A DNA stretch of 64,000 bases from Massilia phyllostachyos (GCF_021044825.1 NZ_JAJNOC010000002.1:434001-498000); one strand, 5' to 3'. Positions 49,822 to 59,114 are shown, numbered from the stretch's first letter. The notes: generated from the letters alone by a model not told the origin. Translations and numbers: made by a program.

Positions 49822-50897
49822 GGCTGTGTTCGCGATCGTTGGGTGAACCAAGTCGCGTTGTCGGGGTCCTACGCATCGTCGAGTTAACTCATCTGGAGTG
49901 ACGATGCAAGGCCCGCGCTTCGACGAATTGTTTGCTTTTCTGACCGCCGCGCCATTGTCCAGCGCCGATCTTGCCCGGCTGCGCGACTGGCTCGACAGCA
50001 TCCGCGACCCGGCCGAGTGCCTGGCGCTCATCGAAGCGGCCGCGGCAGGTCGGCCGTGTCCACATTGTGCTTGCGCGCGTTTGCACCGCTCCGGCTTCGC
50101 CAGCGGCCTGCAGCGTTATCGCTGCCTGGGTTGTCGCCGCTCCTTCAATGCGCTGACCGGCACGCCGCTGGCCCGGCTGCGCAAGCGCGAGTGCTGGCTA
50201 CCTTATATCAAGTGCTTGCTGGAATCACGCACCGTGCGCGACGCGGCGCTCGCGACCGGCGTGCATCGCACAACGAGTTTTCGCTGGCGCCACCGATTCG
50301 CGCCAGGCGCCGCCCGGCACCGGCCCGCCACATTGACGGGCATCATAGAGGCCGACGAAACCTACAGACTGGAATCGCAGAAGGGTTCGCGCACCTTGTC
50401 GCGCCCGCCGCGCAAGCGTGGTGGCGCGGCCCGGCGGCGCGGCATCAACCGCGAGCACGATTGCCTGCTGGTGGCGCGTGACCGCATCGGCACGACGTTG
50501 GACTTTCATACCGGACGCGGTCCCGTGACCGCTGCGCAATTACATACCTGCCTGCAGTCGGTGCTGCCCGGCGACGGGCTGCTCATCAGCGATGGCGCTG
50601 CGGCCTATGTCCGGTTTGCCCTCGACGCCGGAATCATGCACGAATCCGTCAACGTACGGGCCGGGCGGCGCGCACGCGGTGCGATCCACATCCAGAACGT
50701 GAATGGCTGGCACAGCCGCTTCAAGAACTGGCTGGTGCGCTTCAAGGGCGTGGCCAGCCGCTACCTGGCGAATTATTCGGGGTGGCAGCGATTACTGGAT
50801 GCGCAAGCGTTGCGTACACCAGCGCAGTGGCTATGTGCTGCGGTACGACAAGTTCAGTGAAGGCGGCTGCGAATCCATAATTAATGCGAACACAGCC
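49822..50897 (+). mobile_element. IS1595-family insertion sequence
   Basis: The element is bounded by perfect 12-base inverted repeats: GGCTGTGTTCGC at 49822-49833 and GCGAACACAGCC at 50886-50897. It holds one transposase gene. It sits inside a terminator T-tract; the flanking sequences are T8 on the left and T6CG on the right, so a clean 8-base target duplication cannot be read. The size (about 1.08 kb) fits the family. Confidence 0.85.
49898..50860 (+). CDS. IS1595-family transposase (ISXO2-like)
   Basis: 320 residues. N-terminal zinc ribbon (CPHCACARLHRSGF ... YRCLGCRRSF, about 52-85), then an HTH and the DDE nuclease core: EADETYRLESQKG for the first Asp, LISDGAAAY for the second, and HIQNVNGWHSRFKNWL for the final motif (His/Asn in place of the usual Glu, as in several members of this family). 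No frameshift or stop, so the element may be active. The start at 49898 is preceded by TGGAG. Confidence 0.92.
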   Translation: MTMQGPRFDELFAFLTAAPLSSADLARLRDWLDSIRDPAECLALIEAAAAGRPCPHCACARLHRSGFASGLQRYRCLGCRRSFNALTGTPLARLRKRECWLPYIKCLLESRTVRDAALATGVHRTTSFRWRHRFAPGAARHRPATLTGIIEADETYRLESQKGSRTLSRPPRKRGGAARRRGINREHDCLLVARDRIGTTLDFHTGRGPVTAAQLHTCLQSVLPGDGLLISDGAAAYVRFALDAGIMHESVNVRAGRRARGAIHIQNVNGWHSRFKNWLVRFKGVASRYLANYSGWQRLLDAQALRTPAQWLCAAVRQVQ

Positions 50898-50943
50898 TTT
50901 TTTCGTCATGCCCGACTGCTAACACCCCGACGGCGTGCCGTAG

Positions 50944-50949
50944 TACAAT
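50944..50949 (+). promoter_or_regulatory. -10 element of the tRNA-Leu promoter
   Basis: TACAAT lies 10 bases before the tRNA start. The matching -35 region is weak (about 50921-50926) and lies in the 47 bases between the IS end and this box, so the insertion did not remove it. Confidence 0.5.
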
Positions 50950-50959
50950 CTTCGCCGTC

Positions 50960-51044
50960 GCGGGCATGGCGAAATTGGTAGACGCATCAGACTTAAAATC
51001 TGCCGCCGTGAGGCGTGCCGGTTCGATTCCGGCTGCCCGCACCA
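50960..51044 (+). tRNA. tRNA-Leu (anticodon UAA)
   Basis: Acceptor stem GCGGGCA / TGCCCGC, D-loop GGTAGACGC, anticodon arm CAGAC-TTAAAAT-CTG with anticodon TAA, long class II variable arm (CCGCCGTGAGGCG), T-arm GCCGGTTCGATTCCGGC and encoded CCA at the 3' end. All arms pair correctly; 85 bases. A short hairpin with TTTT (51046-51069) follows. Confidence 0.97.
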
Positions 51045-51045
51045 G

Positions 51046-51069
51046 GATTTCCTGGTCGAGAAATCTTTT
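51046..51069 (+). terminator. Weak hairpin terminator after tRNA-Leu
   Basis: GATTTC - CTGGTCGA - GAAATC followed by TTTT, two bases after the tRNA CCA end. Confidence 0.5.
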
Positions 51070-51156
51070 GGATGCTCATCCATTGGTCCTCCCTCCGGTA
51101 TGGTGTAGCATGCCGGACTGCGGCTATTTTGTTGCCGCGGTAGTAAGAGGACACGA

Positions 51157-51948
51157 ATGAACATTACCATCAACGACGAACTGCGCGCCTTCGTCGACCC
51201 GCTCACCGACATCGAATACGCGGCCCTGGAGCGCAGCCTGCTCGCCGAGGGCTGCCGCGATGCGCTGGTCTTGTGGCGCGACACCCTGATCGACGGTCAT
51301 AACCGCTACGAAATCTGCCAGAAGCACGGCATTCCCTTCCGCACCGTCCACAACAATAACTTCGCGTCGATCGACGACGTGATGCTGTGGATGATCGACA
51401 ACCACCTGGCCCGCCGCAGCGTGTCCGACTTCCAGCGCGGCCTGCTTGCGCTGAAGAAGAAGGAAATCATCACCACGCGCATGGCCGAGCAGATGGCCAA
51501 GGAGCCGCCGAAGCCGGAGGCCGACGACATGGATTCGCGTCCGCCGCCACCGTGGAATACCCGCGAGGAAGTGGCCAAGGCCGCGCGCGTGTCGGCCAAC
51601 ACCATCAGCCAGATCGAGCGCATCCAGAAGGCCGCGACGCCGGAGCTGCGTGAAGCCGTGCGTACCGGCACCATTTCGATCAATGCCGCGGCGAATGTGG
51701 CCCAGTTGTCGGAAGACGAGCAAAAGGCAGCCGTCGCCGGCGGCAAGAAGGAACTGCAGCAGGCCGCGCGCCAGGTGCGCGAGCAGAAGCAGGCCACCCG
51801 TCCCAAGAAGGAAGCCGCCCCGGTCGACCCGGAAGACGAGCGCGCCGCCCTGCGCGCCGAAGTCGCGAAGCTGAAGGACCGCGTGGCAACCCTGCTGACC
51901 GAAAACGAAGTCCTGAAGCAGAAGCTGGTGCACGCCGGCCTGGCATAA
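51157..51948 (+). CDS. ParB-like protein (sulfiredoxin-fold/HTH), chromosomal
   Basis: 263 residues. The N-terminal ParB-nuclease-like region (about 20-90) reads LLAEGCRDALVLWRDTLIDGHNRYEIC, typical of the ParB/KorB superfamily, followed by an HTH (about 135-165, ARVSANTISQIERIQKA) and a C-terminal coiled coil (RAALRAEVAKLKDRVATLLTENEVLKQKL). No adjacent ParA and no plasmid genes, so it is probably a transcription regulator or a relic of an integrated element. AGAGGA precedes the ATG. It follows tRNA-Leu, a common integration site. Confidence 0.8.
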   Translation: MNITINDELRAFVDPLTDIEYAALERSLLAEGCRDALVLWRDTLIDGHNRYEICQKHGIPFRTVHNNNFASIDDVMLWMIDNHLARRSVSDFQRGLLALKKKEIITTRMAEQMAKEPPKPEADDMDSRPPPPWNTREEVAKAARVSANTISQIERIQKAATPELREAVRTGTISINAAANVAQLSEDEQKAAVAGGKKELQQAARQVREQKQATRPKKEAAPVDPEDERAALRAEVAKLKDRVATLLTENEVLKQKLVHAGLA

Positions 51949-51978
51949 GACCATTACGAGAACAACAAGGAGACCCGC

Positions 51979-54198
51979 ATGACGCTCGCCCGCCGCATCC
52001 TCCCGACCATCCTCGCCGCTGTCCTCGGCGCCGCCATGCCCGCCATGGCGCACGCCGAAGCCCCCGTGGCGACCCAGGCGCCGGGCAAGGCAGAATTGGC
52101 CCGCTGGAAAAAGACGGCGGAGCGGGTGACCATCATGCGCGACAAGTGGGGGATTCCCCACGTTTTCGGCAAGACCGACGCCGACGCTGTATTCGGCCTG
52201 CTGTACGCCCAGGCCGAGGATGACTTCAACCGCGTCGAGCTGAACTACATCAATGCGATGGGCCGCTTGGCCGAGGTCGAGGGCGAAAAGGAAATCTGGC
52301 GCGACCTGCGCATGAAGATGTACATCCAGCCGGCCGATATGCAGGCCAAGTATGCGGCCAGCCCGGCCTGGCTGAAGGAGCTGATGAACGCCTTCGCCGA
52401 CGGCCTCAACTACTACCTGCACATCCACCCGGAAGTGAAGCCGAAGCTGCTGACCCGCTTCGAGCCCTGGATGGCGCTCAGCTTCAGCGAAGGCAGCATC
52501 GGCGGCGACATCGAGTCGATCGAGCTGAAGGACCTGGAACGTTTCTATGGCAAGAACACGCAGCTGGCGCTGGCCGGCCGCGACAAGGGCTTCGATGCCG
52601 AGCCGCGCGGCTCCAACGGCTTCGCCATCGCCCCGAAACTGTCGGCCTCGGGCAATGCGCTGCTCCTGATTAACCCGCACACCTCCTTCTACTTCCGTCC
52701 GGAAGTGCACATGGTGAGCGAGCAGGGCTTGAATGCCTACGGCGCCGTGACCTGGGGCCAGTTCTTTATCTACCAGGGCTTCAACGACAAGACCGGCTGG
52801 ATGCACACCTCGGGCGGCGGCGACGTCATCGACGAGTACCTGGAAACCGTGGTCGAGCGCGACGGCAAGTTCTTCTACAAATACGGCAAGCAAGAGCGCC
52901 AGGTGACGGCCAAGCCGATCACCCTGCCGTACAAGACCCCGTCCGGCGCGATGGCCAGCAAGACCGTTACCGCCTACTTCACCCACCACGGCCCGATCGT
53001 GCGCGAGCTCGACGGCAAGTGGGTGGCCGTGAAGATGATGGACGAGCCACTGAAGGCGCTGACCCAGTCCTACAGCCGCACCAAGGCGCGCGACTACAAC
53101 GCCTTCTACAAGGCCATGGAACTGCGCACCAATTCCTCGAACAACACGGTGTATGCGGATGCGAAGGGCAATATTGCCTACTTCCACGGCAACTTCATTC
53201 CGAAGCGCGATCCGAAGTTCGACTGGAACAAGCCGGTCGACGGCAGCAACCCGGCCACCGAATGGCAGGGGCTGCATGCGATCAAGGAAACCATCACCCT
53301 GTTCAACCCGGCCAGCGGCTATATCTCGAACACCAACAACTGGCCGTTCAGCGCGTCCGGCGCCAGCAGCCCGAAGCGTGAAGCCTGGCCGGAGTACATG
53401 TGGTCGCTGCCCGAGAACGCCCGCGGCCGCCACGCCGAGCGCGTGCTCAAGGACGCCAAGGGCTTCACCCTCGACAGCCTGATCGCCACCGCCTACGACA
53501 GCCACCTGACCGCCTTCGAGCCGCTGGTGCCGCAGCTGCTGAAGGACTACGACGCCTTGCCGGCGAGCGATCCGCGCAAGGCGCTGCTTGCCGAGCAGGT
53601 GCAACTGCTGCGCGGCTGGGACCTGCGCTTCGGCGTCAGCTCGGTGCCGACCTCGGTCGCGATCTACTGGGGCCAGGATATGGTCGCCAAGAACGCGCCG
53701 CGCGCCCGTGCGCAGGGCATGCCGGTGGTCGATTTCATCAGCAACAGCTTGAGCGCCGAGGAACGCCTGTCCTCGCTGCAGCGCGCCAGCGAGAAATTGA
53801 CGGCCGACTTCGGTTCGTGGAAAACGCCGTGGGGCGAGATCAACCGCTTCCAGCGCATCAGCGGCGACATCGAGCAGCAGTACGACGACAGCAAGCCGAG
53901 CTGGCCGGTCGGCTTCGCCTCGGCCAACTGGGGTTCGCTGGCCTCGTTCGGCATGGTTGCCAAGCAAAAGACCAAGCGCATTTATGGCGACCGCGGCAAC
54001 AGCTTCGTGGCTGTCGTCGAGTTCGGTCCGAAGGTCCGCGCCAAGAGTATCCTGGCCGGCGGCAACAGCAACAATCCGGCTTCGAAACACTTTGCCGACC
54101 AGGCCGAGATGTACAGCCGCGGCGAGTTCAAGGACGTGCTGTTCTACAAGGAAGACATCGAAAAGAACCTCGAGCGCAAATACCACCCGGGCATGTAA
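51979..54198 (+). CDS. Penicillin acylase-family Ntn hydrolase
   Basis: 739 residues. Signal peptide about 1-26 (AHAEA). The alpha subunit spans about 27-210; autocleavage exposes the catalytic Ser at EPRGS212NGFAIAP, which becomes the beta-subunit N-terminus. Family members hydrolyse acyl amides, including N-acyl-homoserine lactones (PvdQ/HacB type), cephalosporins and cyclic lipopeptides. Substrate is not predictable; an acyl-homoserine lactone acylase is possible. AAGGAG lies before the ATG. Confidence 0.9.
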   Translation: MTLARRILPTILAAVLGAAMPAMAHAEAPVATQAPGKAELARWKKTAERVTIMRDKWGIPHVFGKTDADAVFGLLYAQAEDDFNRVELNYINAMGRLAEVEGEKEIWRDLRMKMYIQPADMQAKYAASPAWLKELMNAFADGLNYYLHIHPEVKPKLLTRFEPWMALSFSEGSIGGDIESIELKDLERFYGKNTQLALAGRDKGFDAEPRGSNGFAIAPKLSASGNALLLINPHTSFYFRPEVHMVSEQGLNAYGAVTWGQFFIYQGFNDKTGWMHTSGGGDVIDEYLETVVERDGKFFYKYGKQERQVTAKPITLPYKTPSGAMASKTVTAYFTHHGPIVRELDGKWVAVKMMDEPLKALTQSYSRTKARDYNAFYKAMELRTNSSNNTVYADAKGNIAYFHGNFIPKRDPKFDWNKPVDGSNPATEWQGLHAIKETITLFNPASGYISNTNNWPFSASGASSPKREAWPEYMWSLPENARGRHAERVLKDAKGFTLDSLIATAYDSHLTAFEPLVPQLLKDYDALPASDPRKALLAEQVQLLRGWDLRFGVSSVPTSVAIYWGQDMVAKNAPRARAQGMPVVDFISNSLSAEERLSSLQRASEKLTADFGSWKTPWGEINRFQRISGDIEQQYDDSKPSWPVGFASANWGSLASFGMVAKQKTKRIYGDRGNSFVAVVEFGPKVRAKSILAGGNSNNPASKHFADQAEMYSRGEFKDVLFYKEDIEKNLERKYHPGM

Positions 54199-54250
54199 AA
54201 AATGGCCATGGCGGGATGCCGCCCACCTGCCAGGGACCGGATGCGCTTGT

Positions 54251-54256
54251 TATAAT
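54251..54256 (+). promoter_or_regulatory. Extended -10 promoter of thymidine kinase
   Basis: A perfect TATAAT with TG one base upstream (TTGTTATAAT) lies 34 bases before the GTG start of tdk; the -35 region is poor, typical of extended -10 promoters. Confidence 0.6.
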
Positions 54257-54289
54257 CCGGCAATTAACTTCGTTGTGCAGGGCAGGGCC

Positions 54290-54841
54290 GTGGCAAAACT
54301 CTATTTCAGGTATTCGGCGATGAACGCCGGCAAATCGACCTCGCTCTTGCAGGTGGCGCACAACTACGAAGAGCAGGGCCAGCAGGTCAAGCTGTACACG
54401 GCCGCGATCGACAACCGCTACGGCGTCGGCCTGATCACCTCGCGCCTCGGCCCGCAGCGCCAGGTCGACCTGTTCGACGCCGGCACCAACTTCCTCGCCG
54501 ACGCGCCGCAAGTGGCTTGCATCCTGGTCGACGAGGCGCAATTCCTCACCACGCTCCAGGTGCAGCAGCTGCACCAGGTGGCGCAGGTGCGCGGCATCCC
54601 CGTGATCTGCTATGGCTTGCGCAGCGACTTCCGCGGCGAGCCTTTCCCGGGCTCGGCCTTCCTGCTGGCGCTGGCCGACGACATCGAGGAAATCAAGAAC
54701 ATCTGCACCTGCGGCAAGAAGGCGACCATGAACATCCGCGTCGACACCGAAGGCCGCCGCATCCGTGAAGGCGAGCAGGTCAGCATCGGCGGCAACGAGA
54801 GCTACCGCCAGGCCTGCGGCCGCTGCTTCTACGCGGTGTAA
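54290..54841 (+). CDS. tdk: Thymidine kinase
   Basis: 183 residues from a GTG start. P-loop MNAGKST (11-17), catalytic Glu in VDEAQF, lasso loop near 160, and the zinc-binding Cys set (ICTCGKKA, ACGRCF) at the C-terminus. Salvages thymidine by ATP-dependent phosphorylation in the cytoplasm. The TATAAT promoter at 54251 fits this start. The frame is open upstream into the acylase 3' end, but only this start gives the conserved N-terminus. Confidence 0.96.
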   Translation: MAKLYFRYSAMNAGKSTSLLQVAHNYEEQGQQVKLYTAAIDNRYGVGLITSRLGPQRQVDLFDAGTNFLADAPQVACILVDEAQFLTTLQVQQLHQVAQVRGIPVICYGLRSDFRGEPFPGSAFLLALADDIEEIKNICTCGKKATMNIRVDTEGRRIREGEQVSIGGNESYRQACGRCFYAV

Positions 54842-54847
54842 GCGACC

Positions 54848-55414
54848 ATGCTGGCCGGCTGCACGACCTGGCTGCCGCCGGCTGCCTGCGCGGGCGGCGA
54901 CATGCTCTTGTACCTGGTGCCGTCCGCCGCCCTGGCGCTGTTGCTGTGGATCGGTTCCGGCGCCCATCCCTTCTTTTTCGTCTTGACCGCGGCCGGCACG
55001 GTGTGCCACGAGCTGGCGCACTTTTCCGTCGGCTTGCTCACCAATGCCGAGCCGGTCGGCATGAGCATCTTCCCGCGCCGCATCAAGAAGCCGGGCAAGG
55101 GCCACAACTGGGAACTGGGTTCGGTCAGCTTCGCCAACCTGCGCTGGTACAACGCCGCGCCCGCCGCCCTGGCGCCGCTGCTGATCCTGCTGCTGCCGTT
55201 CGCGGTTGCGTGGTGGCGCACCCGGCATGGCTGGTTGTTCGAGCCGCTCGACCTGGCGCTCGCCTTCCTCATCGCCCCGCAATTCCTGTCGTTCTGGCCG
55301 TCGCCGGTCGACTGGCGCCTGGCGGCGCGCTCCTGGCCCTGGATTCCGATCGGGATCATTGTCCTCCTGGGCACCCTGTACGGCCGCCAGTTGCTGCTTC
55401 TTGCCAAAGGATGA
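54848..55414 (+). CDS. Membrane HExxH protein (M50-like, putative)
   Basis: 188 residues with about five membrane helices. HELAH at about 54-58 (TVCHELAHFSVGLLTNAEPVG) matches the zinc motif of site-2-type or related membrane metallopeptidases; the later Asp ligand is not obvious, so a non-proteolytic HExxH protein is possible. It starts 6 bases after the tdk stop and may be cotranscribed. Next comes a ~170-base spacer and prc. Confidence 0.7.
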   Translation: MLAGCTTWLPPAACAGGDMLLYLVPSAALALLLWIGSGAHPFFFVLTAAGTVCHELAHFSVGLLTNAEPVGMSIFPRRIKKPGKGHNWELGSVSFANLRWYNAAPAALAPLLILLLPFAVAWWRTRHGWLFEPLDLALAFLIAPQFLSFWPSPVDWRLAARSWPWIPIGIIVLLGTLYGRQLLLLAKG

Positions 55415-55585
55415 ACATGCGCGGCTTATGCCAGCCTTAAGCTTTGTAAGTATTCATCGGAAAAGCATACAAGCCGGCTCTGCCTCCCTGTGCCTTCCTG
55501 TAGAATGGCCCGCATAGGGCGTATTGTCCGGCAGCCCGCCGGATGCGCCAGGCAACAAGTGTTCCCCGTTTCGGAGAGACGACGC

Positions 55586-57871
55586 ATGAAGAAACACCAT
55601 CTGTTCATGGCCGCAATGGCCTTCGCCATGTCGGCCCACGTGGTCACCGCCCAGCCGGAAAAAGTCGCCGCCACGGCGCCCGTGAAAACGGTGGCTGCCG
55701 CGTCCACCCCGCTCCAGATGAAACCGCTCGCCGAGCAGACCCAGGCCGCCCTCTGGGCCTCGCGCGTCCTCGGCCGCTATCACTACAAGGCGACCCCGCT
55801 CGACGATGCGATGTCGGAGAAGATCTTCGACAATTACTTCGACAATCTAGACAGCGAGAAGCTGTATTTCGTCCAGGCCGATATTGACGGCTTCGCAGCG
55901 CTGCGCACCAAGATGGACGATGCGATCAACAACGAGAACCTGACGGCTCCGTTCGCGATCTACAACCTGTACCAGCAGCGCTTTACCGAGCGCATGAAGT
56001 ACGCGCGCGAGCTGCTCAAGACCAAGCCCGACTTCACCCTCGACGAGTCGCTCGAGCTCGACCGCGAAAAGTCGCCGTGGGCGAAGAATGAGGACGAGAT
56101 CCGCGAACTGTGGCGCAAGCGCGTCAAGAACGACTGGCTGCGCCTGAAGCTGGCCGGCAAGGATGAGAAAGCCATTCGCGACACGCTCGACAAGCGCTAC
56201 GAGAACTACGTCACCCGCATCAAGAAGCTGAACAACGAAGACGTGTTCCAGATGTTCATGAACGCGTACGCCACCGCGATCGAGCCGCACACCAACTACC
56301 TGGGCCCGCGCTCGGCCGACAACTTCGACATCGCCATGCGCCTGTCGCTGGAAGGCATCGGCGCCGTGCTGCAGTCGCGCGACGAGTACACCGTGATCCG
56401 CGAGATCGTGCCGGGCAGCCCGGCGGCGCTGTCGGGCAAGCTGAAGGTCGGCGACAAGATCGTCGGCGTGGCCCAGGGCAGCGGTCCGTTCACCGACGTG
56501 CTCGGCTGGCGCATCGACGACGTCGTGCAGCTGGTGCGCGGCGAGAAGAACACCACCGTGCGCCTCGACGTGGTGCCGGGCGACGCCGGACAGGACGCCA
56601 AGCACGTCACCGTCTCCATGGTGCGCAAGAAGATCAGCATGGAAGAGCAGGCCGCCAAGAAGTCGATCATCGAAGTCAAGGATGGCGCCTTCAAGCGCCG
56701 CGTCGGCGTGATCTCGCTGCCGACCTTCTACCTCGACTTCGAAGGCCGCCGCCGCGGCGACAAGGATTACCGCAGCGCGACCCGCGACGTGGCCCGCATC
56801 CTCGGCGAGCTCAAGAAAGAGAAGGTCGACAATGTCCTGATCGACCTGCGCAACAACGGCGGCGGTTCGCTGACCGAGGCGATCGAACTGACCGGCCTGT
56901 TCATCGACAAGGGCCCGGTGGTGCAGCAGCGCGACGCGACCGGCCGCATCGAGGTCGAATCGGATACCCAGGCCGGCCTGTCCTGGGACGGCCCGATGGG
57001 TGTCCTGATCAATCGCGGCTCGGCTTCGGCTTCCGAAATCTTCGCCGCCGCGATCCAGGATTACGGCCGCGGCATCGTGATCGGCGAACCGAGCTTCGGC
57101 AAGGGCACGGTCCAGACCCTGATCGACCTCGACCGCTTCGCCCCGGGCGAAAAGGTGCGCTACGGCGAACTGAAGATGACCATCGCCCAGTTCTTCCGTA
57201 TCAATGGCGGCACCACCCAGCTGCGCGGCGTGACGCCGGACATCAAGCTGCCGCAGTTGTCGGACATGGAAAGCTTCGGCGAATCGTCGTACAACAACGC
57301 GTTGCCCTGGGTCTCGATCAAGCCGGCCAGTTATACCGCGGCGGGCGACCTCAAGGAACTGATCGGTCCGCTGCAGCAGCGTCATGAGGCGCGCATCGCC
57401 AAGGACAAGGAGTTCCAGTTCCTGAAGGAAGACATCGACGAAGTCCTCAAGCTGCGCAAGGAAAATGCGATCTCGCTGAACGAAGCCGTGCGTCGCAAGG
57501 AGCGCGACACCCAGGACGCTCGCGCCAAGCTGCGTGAAGCGCGCCTGGCCGGCGCCAGCGGCACCGCCAGCGACGAGCCGGCGGCGGCCCCGGGCGGCAA
57601 GGAAGCGCGCGGCAAGGTGCCGGAGCCGACCAAGCCGGGCAAGACGGTGACCGCGGTGCGCGGCACCCCGCGCCAGGACGACGGCCTGCAATACGACGAG
57701 CGCGACCTGGCGTCGGAGATCGCGGCCGAGAAGGCGGCCAAGGATGCCAAGGACATCCTGCTGCAGGAAGCGGCCCACATCCTCGCCGACGAAGTGGCGA
57801 TGCTGCGTACCGACACCCGCATGGCGTCGCGCGCCATGCCTTATATGGCGACACCGCGCGCCGGCAACTGA
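55586..57871 (+). CDS. prc: Tail-specific S41 protease Prc/CtpA family
   Basis: 761 residues, exported (signal peptide about 1-22). N-terminal Prc domain (about 50-260), PDZ about 275-370 (GIGAVLQSRDEYTVIREIVPGSPAALSGKLKVGDKIVGV), and the S41 protease domain with the Ser-Lys dyad: S481 in GSASASEIF and K506 in FGKGTVQ. Degrades tailed or misfolded periplasmic proteins. Start with GGAGAG. The C-terminal region (about 620-761) is basic and of low complexity. A terminator follows. Confidence 0.95.
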   Translation: MKKHHLFMAAMAFAMSAHVVTAQPEKVAATAPVKTVAAASTPLQMKPLAEQTQAALWASRVLGRYHYKATPLDDAMSEKIFDNYFDNLDSEKLYFVQADIDGFAALRTKMDDAINNENLTAPFAIYNLYQQRFTERMKYARELLKTKPDFTLDESLELDREKSPWAKNEDEIRELWRKRVKNDWLRLKLAGKDEKAIRDTLDKRYENYVTRIKKLNNEDVFQMFMNAYATAIEPHTNYLGPRSADNFDIAMRLSLEGIGAVLQSRDEYTVIREIVPGSPAALSGKLKVGDKIVGVAQGSGPFTDVLGWRIDDVVQLVRGEKNTTVRLDVVPGDAGQDAKHVTVSMVRKKISMEEQAAKKSIIEVKDGAFKRRVGVISLPTFYLDFEGRRRGDKDYRSATRDVARILGELKKEKVDNVLIDLRNNGGGSLTEAIELTGLFIDKGPVVQQRDATGRIEVESDTQAGLSWDGPMGVLINRGSASASEIFAAAIQDYGRGIVIGEPSFGKGTVQTLIDLDRFAPGEKVRYGELKMTIAQFFRINGGTTQLRGVTPDIKLPQLSDMESFGESSYNNALPWVSIKPASYTAAGDLKELIGPLQQRHEARIAKDKEFQFLKEDIDEVLKLRKENAISLNEAVRRKERDTQDARAKLREARLAGASGTASDEPAAAPGGKEARGKVPEPTKPGKTVTAVRGTPRQDDGLQYDERDLASEIAAEKAAKDAKDILLQEAAHILADEVAMLRTDTRMASRAMPYMATPRAGN

Positions 57872-57905
57872 TCCACGGGGCGCCGAGCGCGCCTGTCAGC
57901 CCACC

Positions 57906-57941
57906 ATGGCCAGGTCTGCTATTGCAGCCTGGCCATTTTTA
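57906..57941 (+). terminator. Rho-independent terminator after prc
   Basis: ATGGCCAGGtCTGC - TATT - GCAGcCTGGCCAT then TTTTTA, 35 bases after the prc stop. Confidence 0.85.
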
Positions 57942-58170
57942 TTGCATAAAGTACACACTCCGTATTGCATTTTTGATCATCTGGCTCTAAGGTAGAACTT
58001 GGCGCGCAGATAAAGGTATTGCCATAAGGATCATGATTCTGCGCAACTTTCCGGGAGTACAGACCTGCGCACGGTTGAGTTACACAAGAAGTTGTCTTTT
58101 TTTTACTTGTGTTAGGATAACTCTACGGTTGTAAGAACAACAATTTCACACCATCCAAGGAGTTTCTACC

Positions 58171-58992
58171 ATGGCAATTCGTCACATCGCTGCCGCCGCA
58201 CTGCTGGTCTGCGCAAGTGCTGCCCACGCTGATACCATCTCGGCCACTTCCGCGCCCTCGACCGGCTTTCTGAACAACTGGACCACGGGCAACGGCACCG
58301 ATGTGCTGAGCTCGGGTGTCCTCGGCAACGGCAACCTGAACCTGGTTGGTGGCGTGTCCTACGGCAGCGCGGCGAAAGACAACAGCCTGACCGACATCCT
58401 GATGGGCAAGGCATCGGCCAGCATGGCCGAAGTCGACGGCAAGACCCAGCTGTTCTTCTCGCGCGGCGTCGAAGGCACCTACCTGCTGGCAGCCGGCAAC
58501 GGCATCCTGGCCGCAACCCTCGGCGATGGCAAATCGGTGATCGGCACCGCCGACGGCGCCCTGATCCTGGATGGCGTCAACGGCAAGCCGGTCATGTCCG
58601 GCGGCGGCAATGCGCAGGGTGGCTCCGGCGGCTCGGGTGGCGGCAACACCGGCGGCTCAGGCGGCTCGAGCGGCTCGAGCGGTTCCAATGGTTCGACCGG
58701 TTCGAGTGGCTCCAACGGATCCACCGGCGCGACCGGCGCGAACGGTGCGAACGGTTCCAACGGTTCGAACGGCAGCGCCGGCCAGAATGGCTCGGACGGC
58801 AGCGAGACCGGCAATCCGGTCGCCGGCGACATCACCAACCCGGGTGGCGGGACCGGTGTCGGCGGCGGCGCAGGCCAGCTCCCGACCCAGGACGCGGTCG
58901 ACCCGTCCGAAGTCCCGGAACCGTCGAGCATCGCGCTGATGCTGGCCGGCATGCTGGGTGCTGGTGCACTCTCGCGCCGCCGCAGCCGCTGA
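58171..58992 (+). CDS. PEP-CTERM protein with a Gly/Ser/Asn-rich low-complexity region
   Basis: 273 residues. Signal peptide about 1-20 (ASAAHA). After a ~115-residue N-terminal part comes a low-complexity tract (about 145-225) made of GGSGGS and SGSNGSTG/GANGSNG-type triplets with a collagen-like periodicity, then the sorting tail VPEPSSIALMLAGMLGAGALSRRRSR. An AAGGAG lies before the ATG. Substrate of an exosortase; the repeat tract suggests a surface or matrix role. The repeats are likely to vary between strains. Confidence 0.9.
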   Translation: MAIRHIAAAALLVCASAAHADTISATSAPSTGFLNNWTTGNGTDVLSSGVLGNGNLNLVGGVSYGSAAKDNSLTDILMGKASASMAEVDGKTQLFFSRGVEGTYLLAAGNGILAATLGDGKSVIGTADGALILDGVNGKPVMSGGGNAQGGSGGSGGGNTGGSGGSSGSSGSNGSTGSSGSNGSTGATGANGANGSNGSNGSAGQNGSDGSETGNPVAGDITNPGGGTGVGGGAGQLPTQDAVDPSEVPEPSSIALMLAGMLGAGALSRRRSR

Positions 58993-59114
58993 TCAATATG
59001 ACGGGCGGCGCCGTCCGCCCGTGCCGGTGATTTCCGGCTTGGCAGCACTTTCAATTCCTGTACAATCCTTGTGAACGGTCGTGCTTTTATGGCGGCCCAT
59101 CACAAGGAGACGAC

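Noticed and set aside
51124..54186. 1020-residue minus-strand frame opposite the ParB-like and acylase genes
   Set aside because: Shadow of the penicillin-acylase gene, which has a signal peptide and the catalytic Gly-Ser-Asn motif.
57942..58170. Sigma-54 site before the second PEP-CTERM gene
   Set aside because: The only GG-containing candidate (TTGGCGCGC near 58000) has no matching TTGC at the correct spacing.
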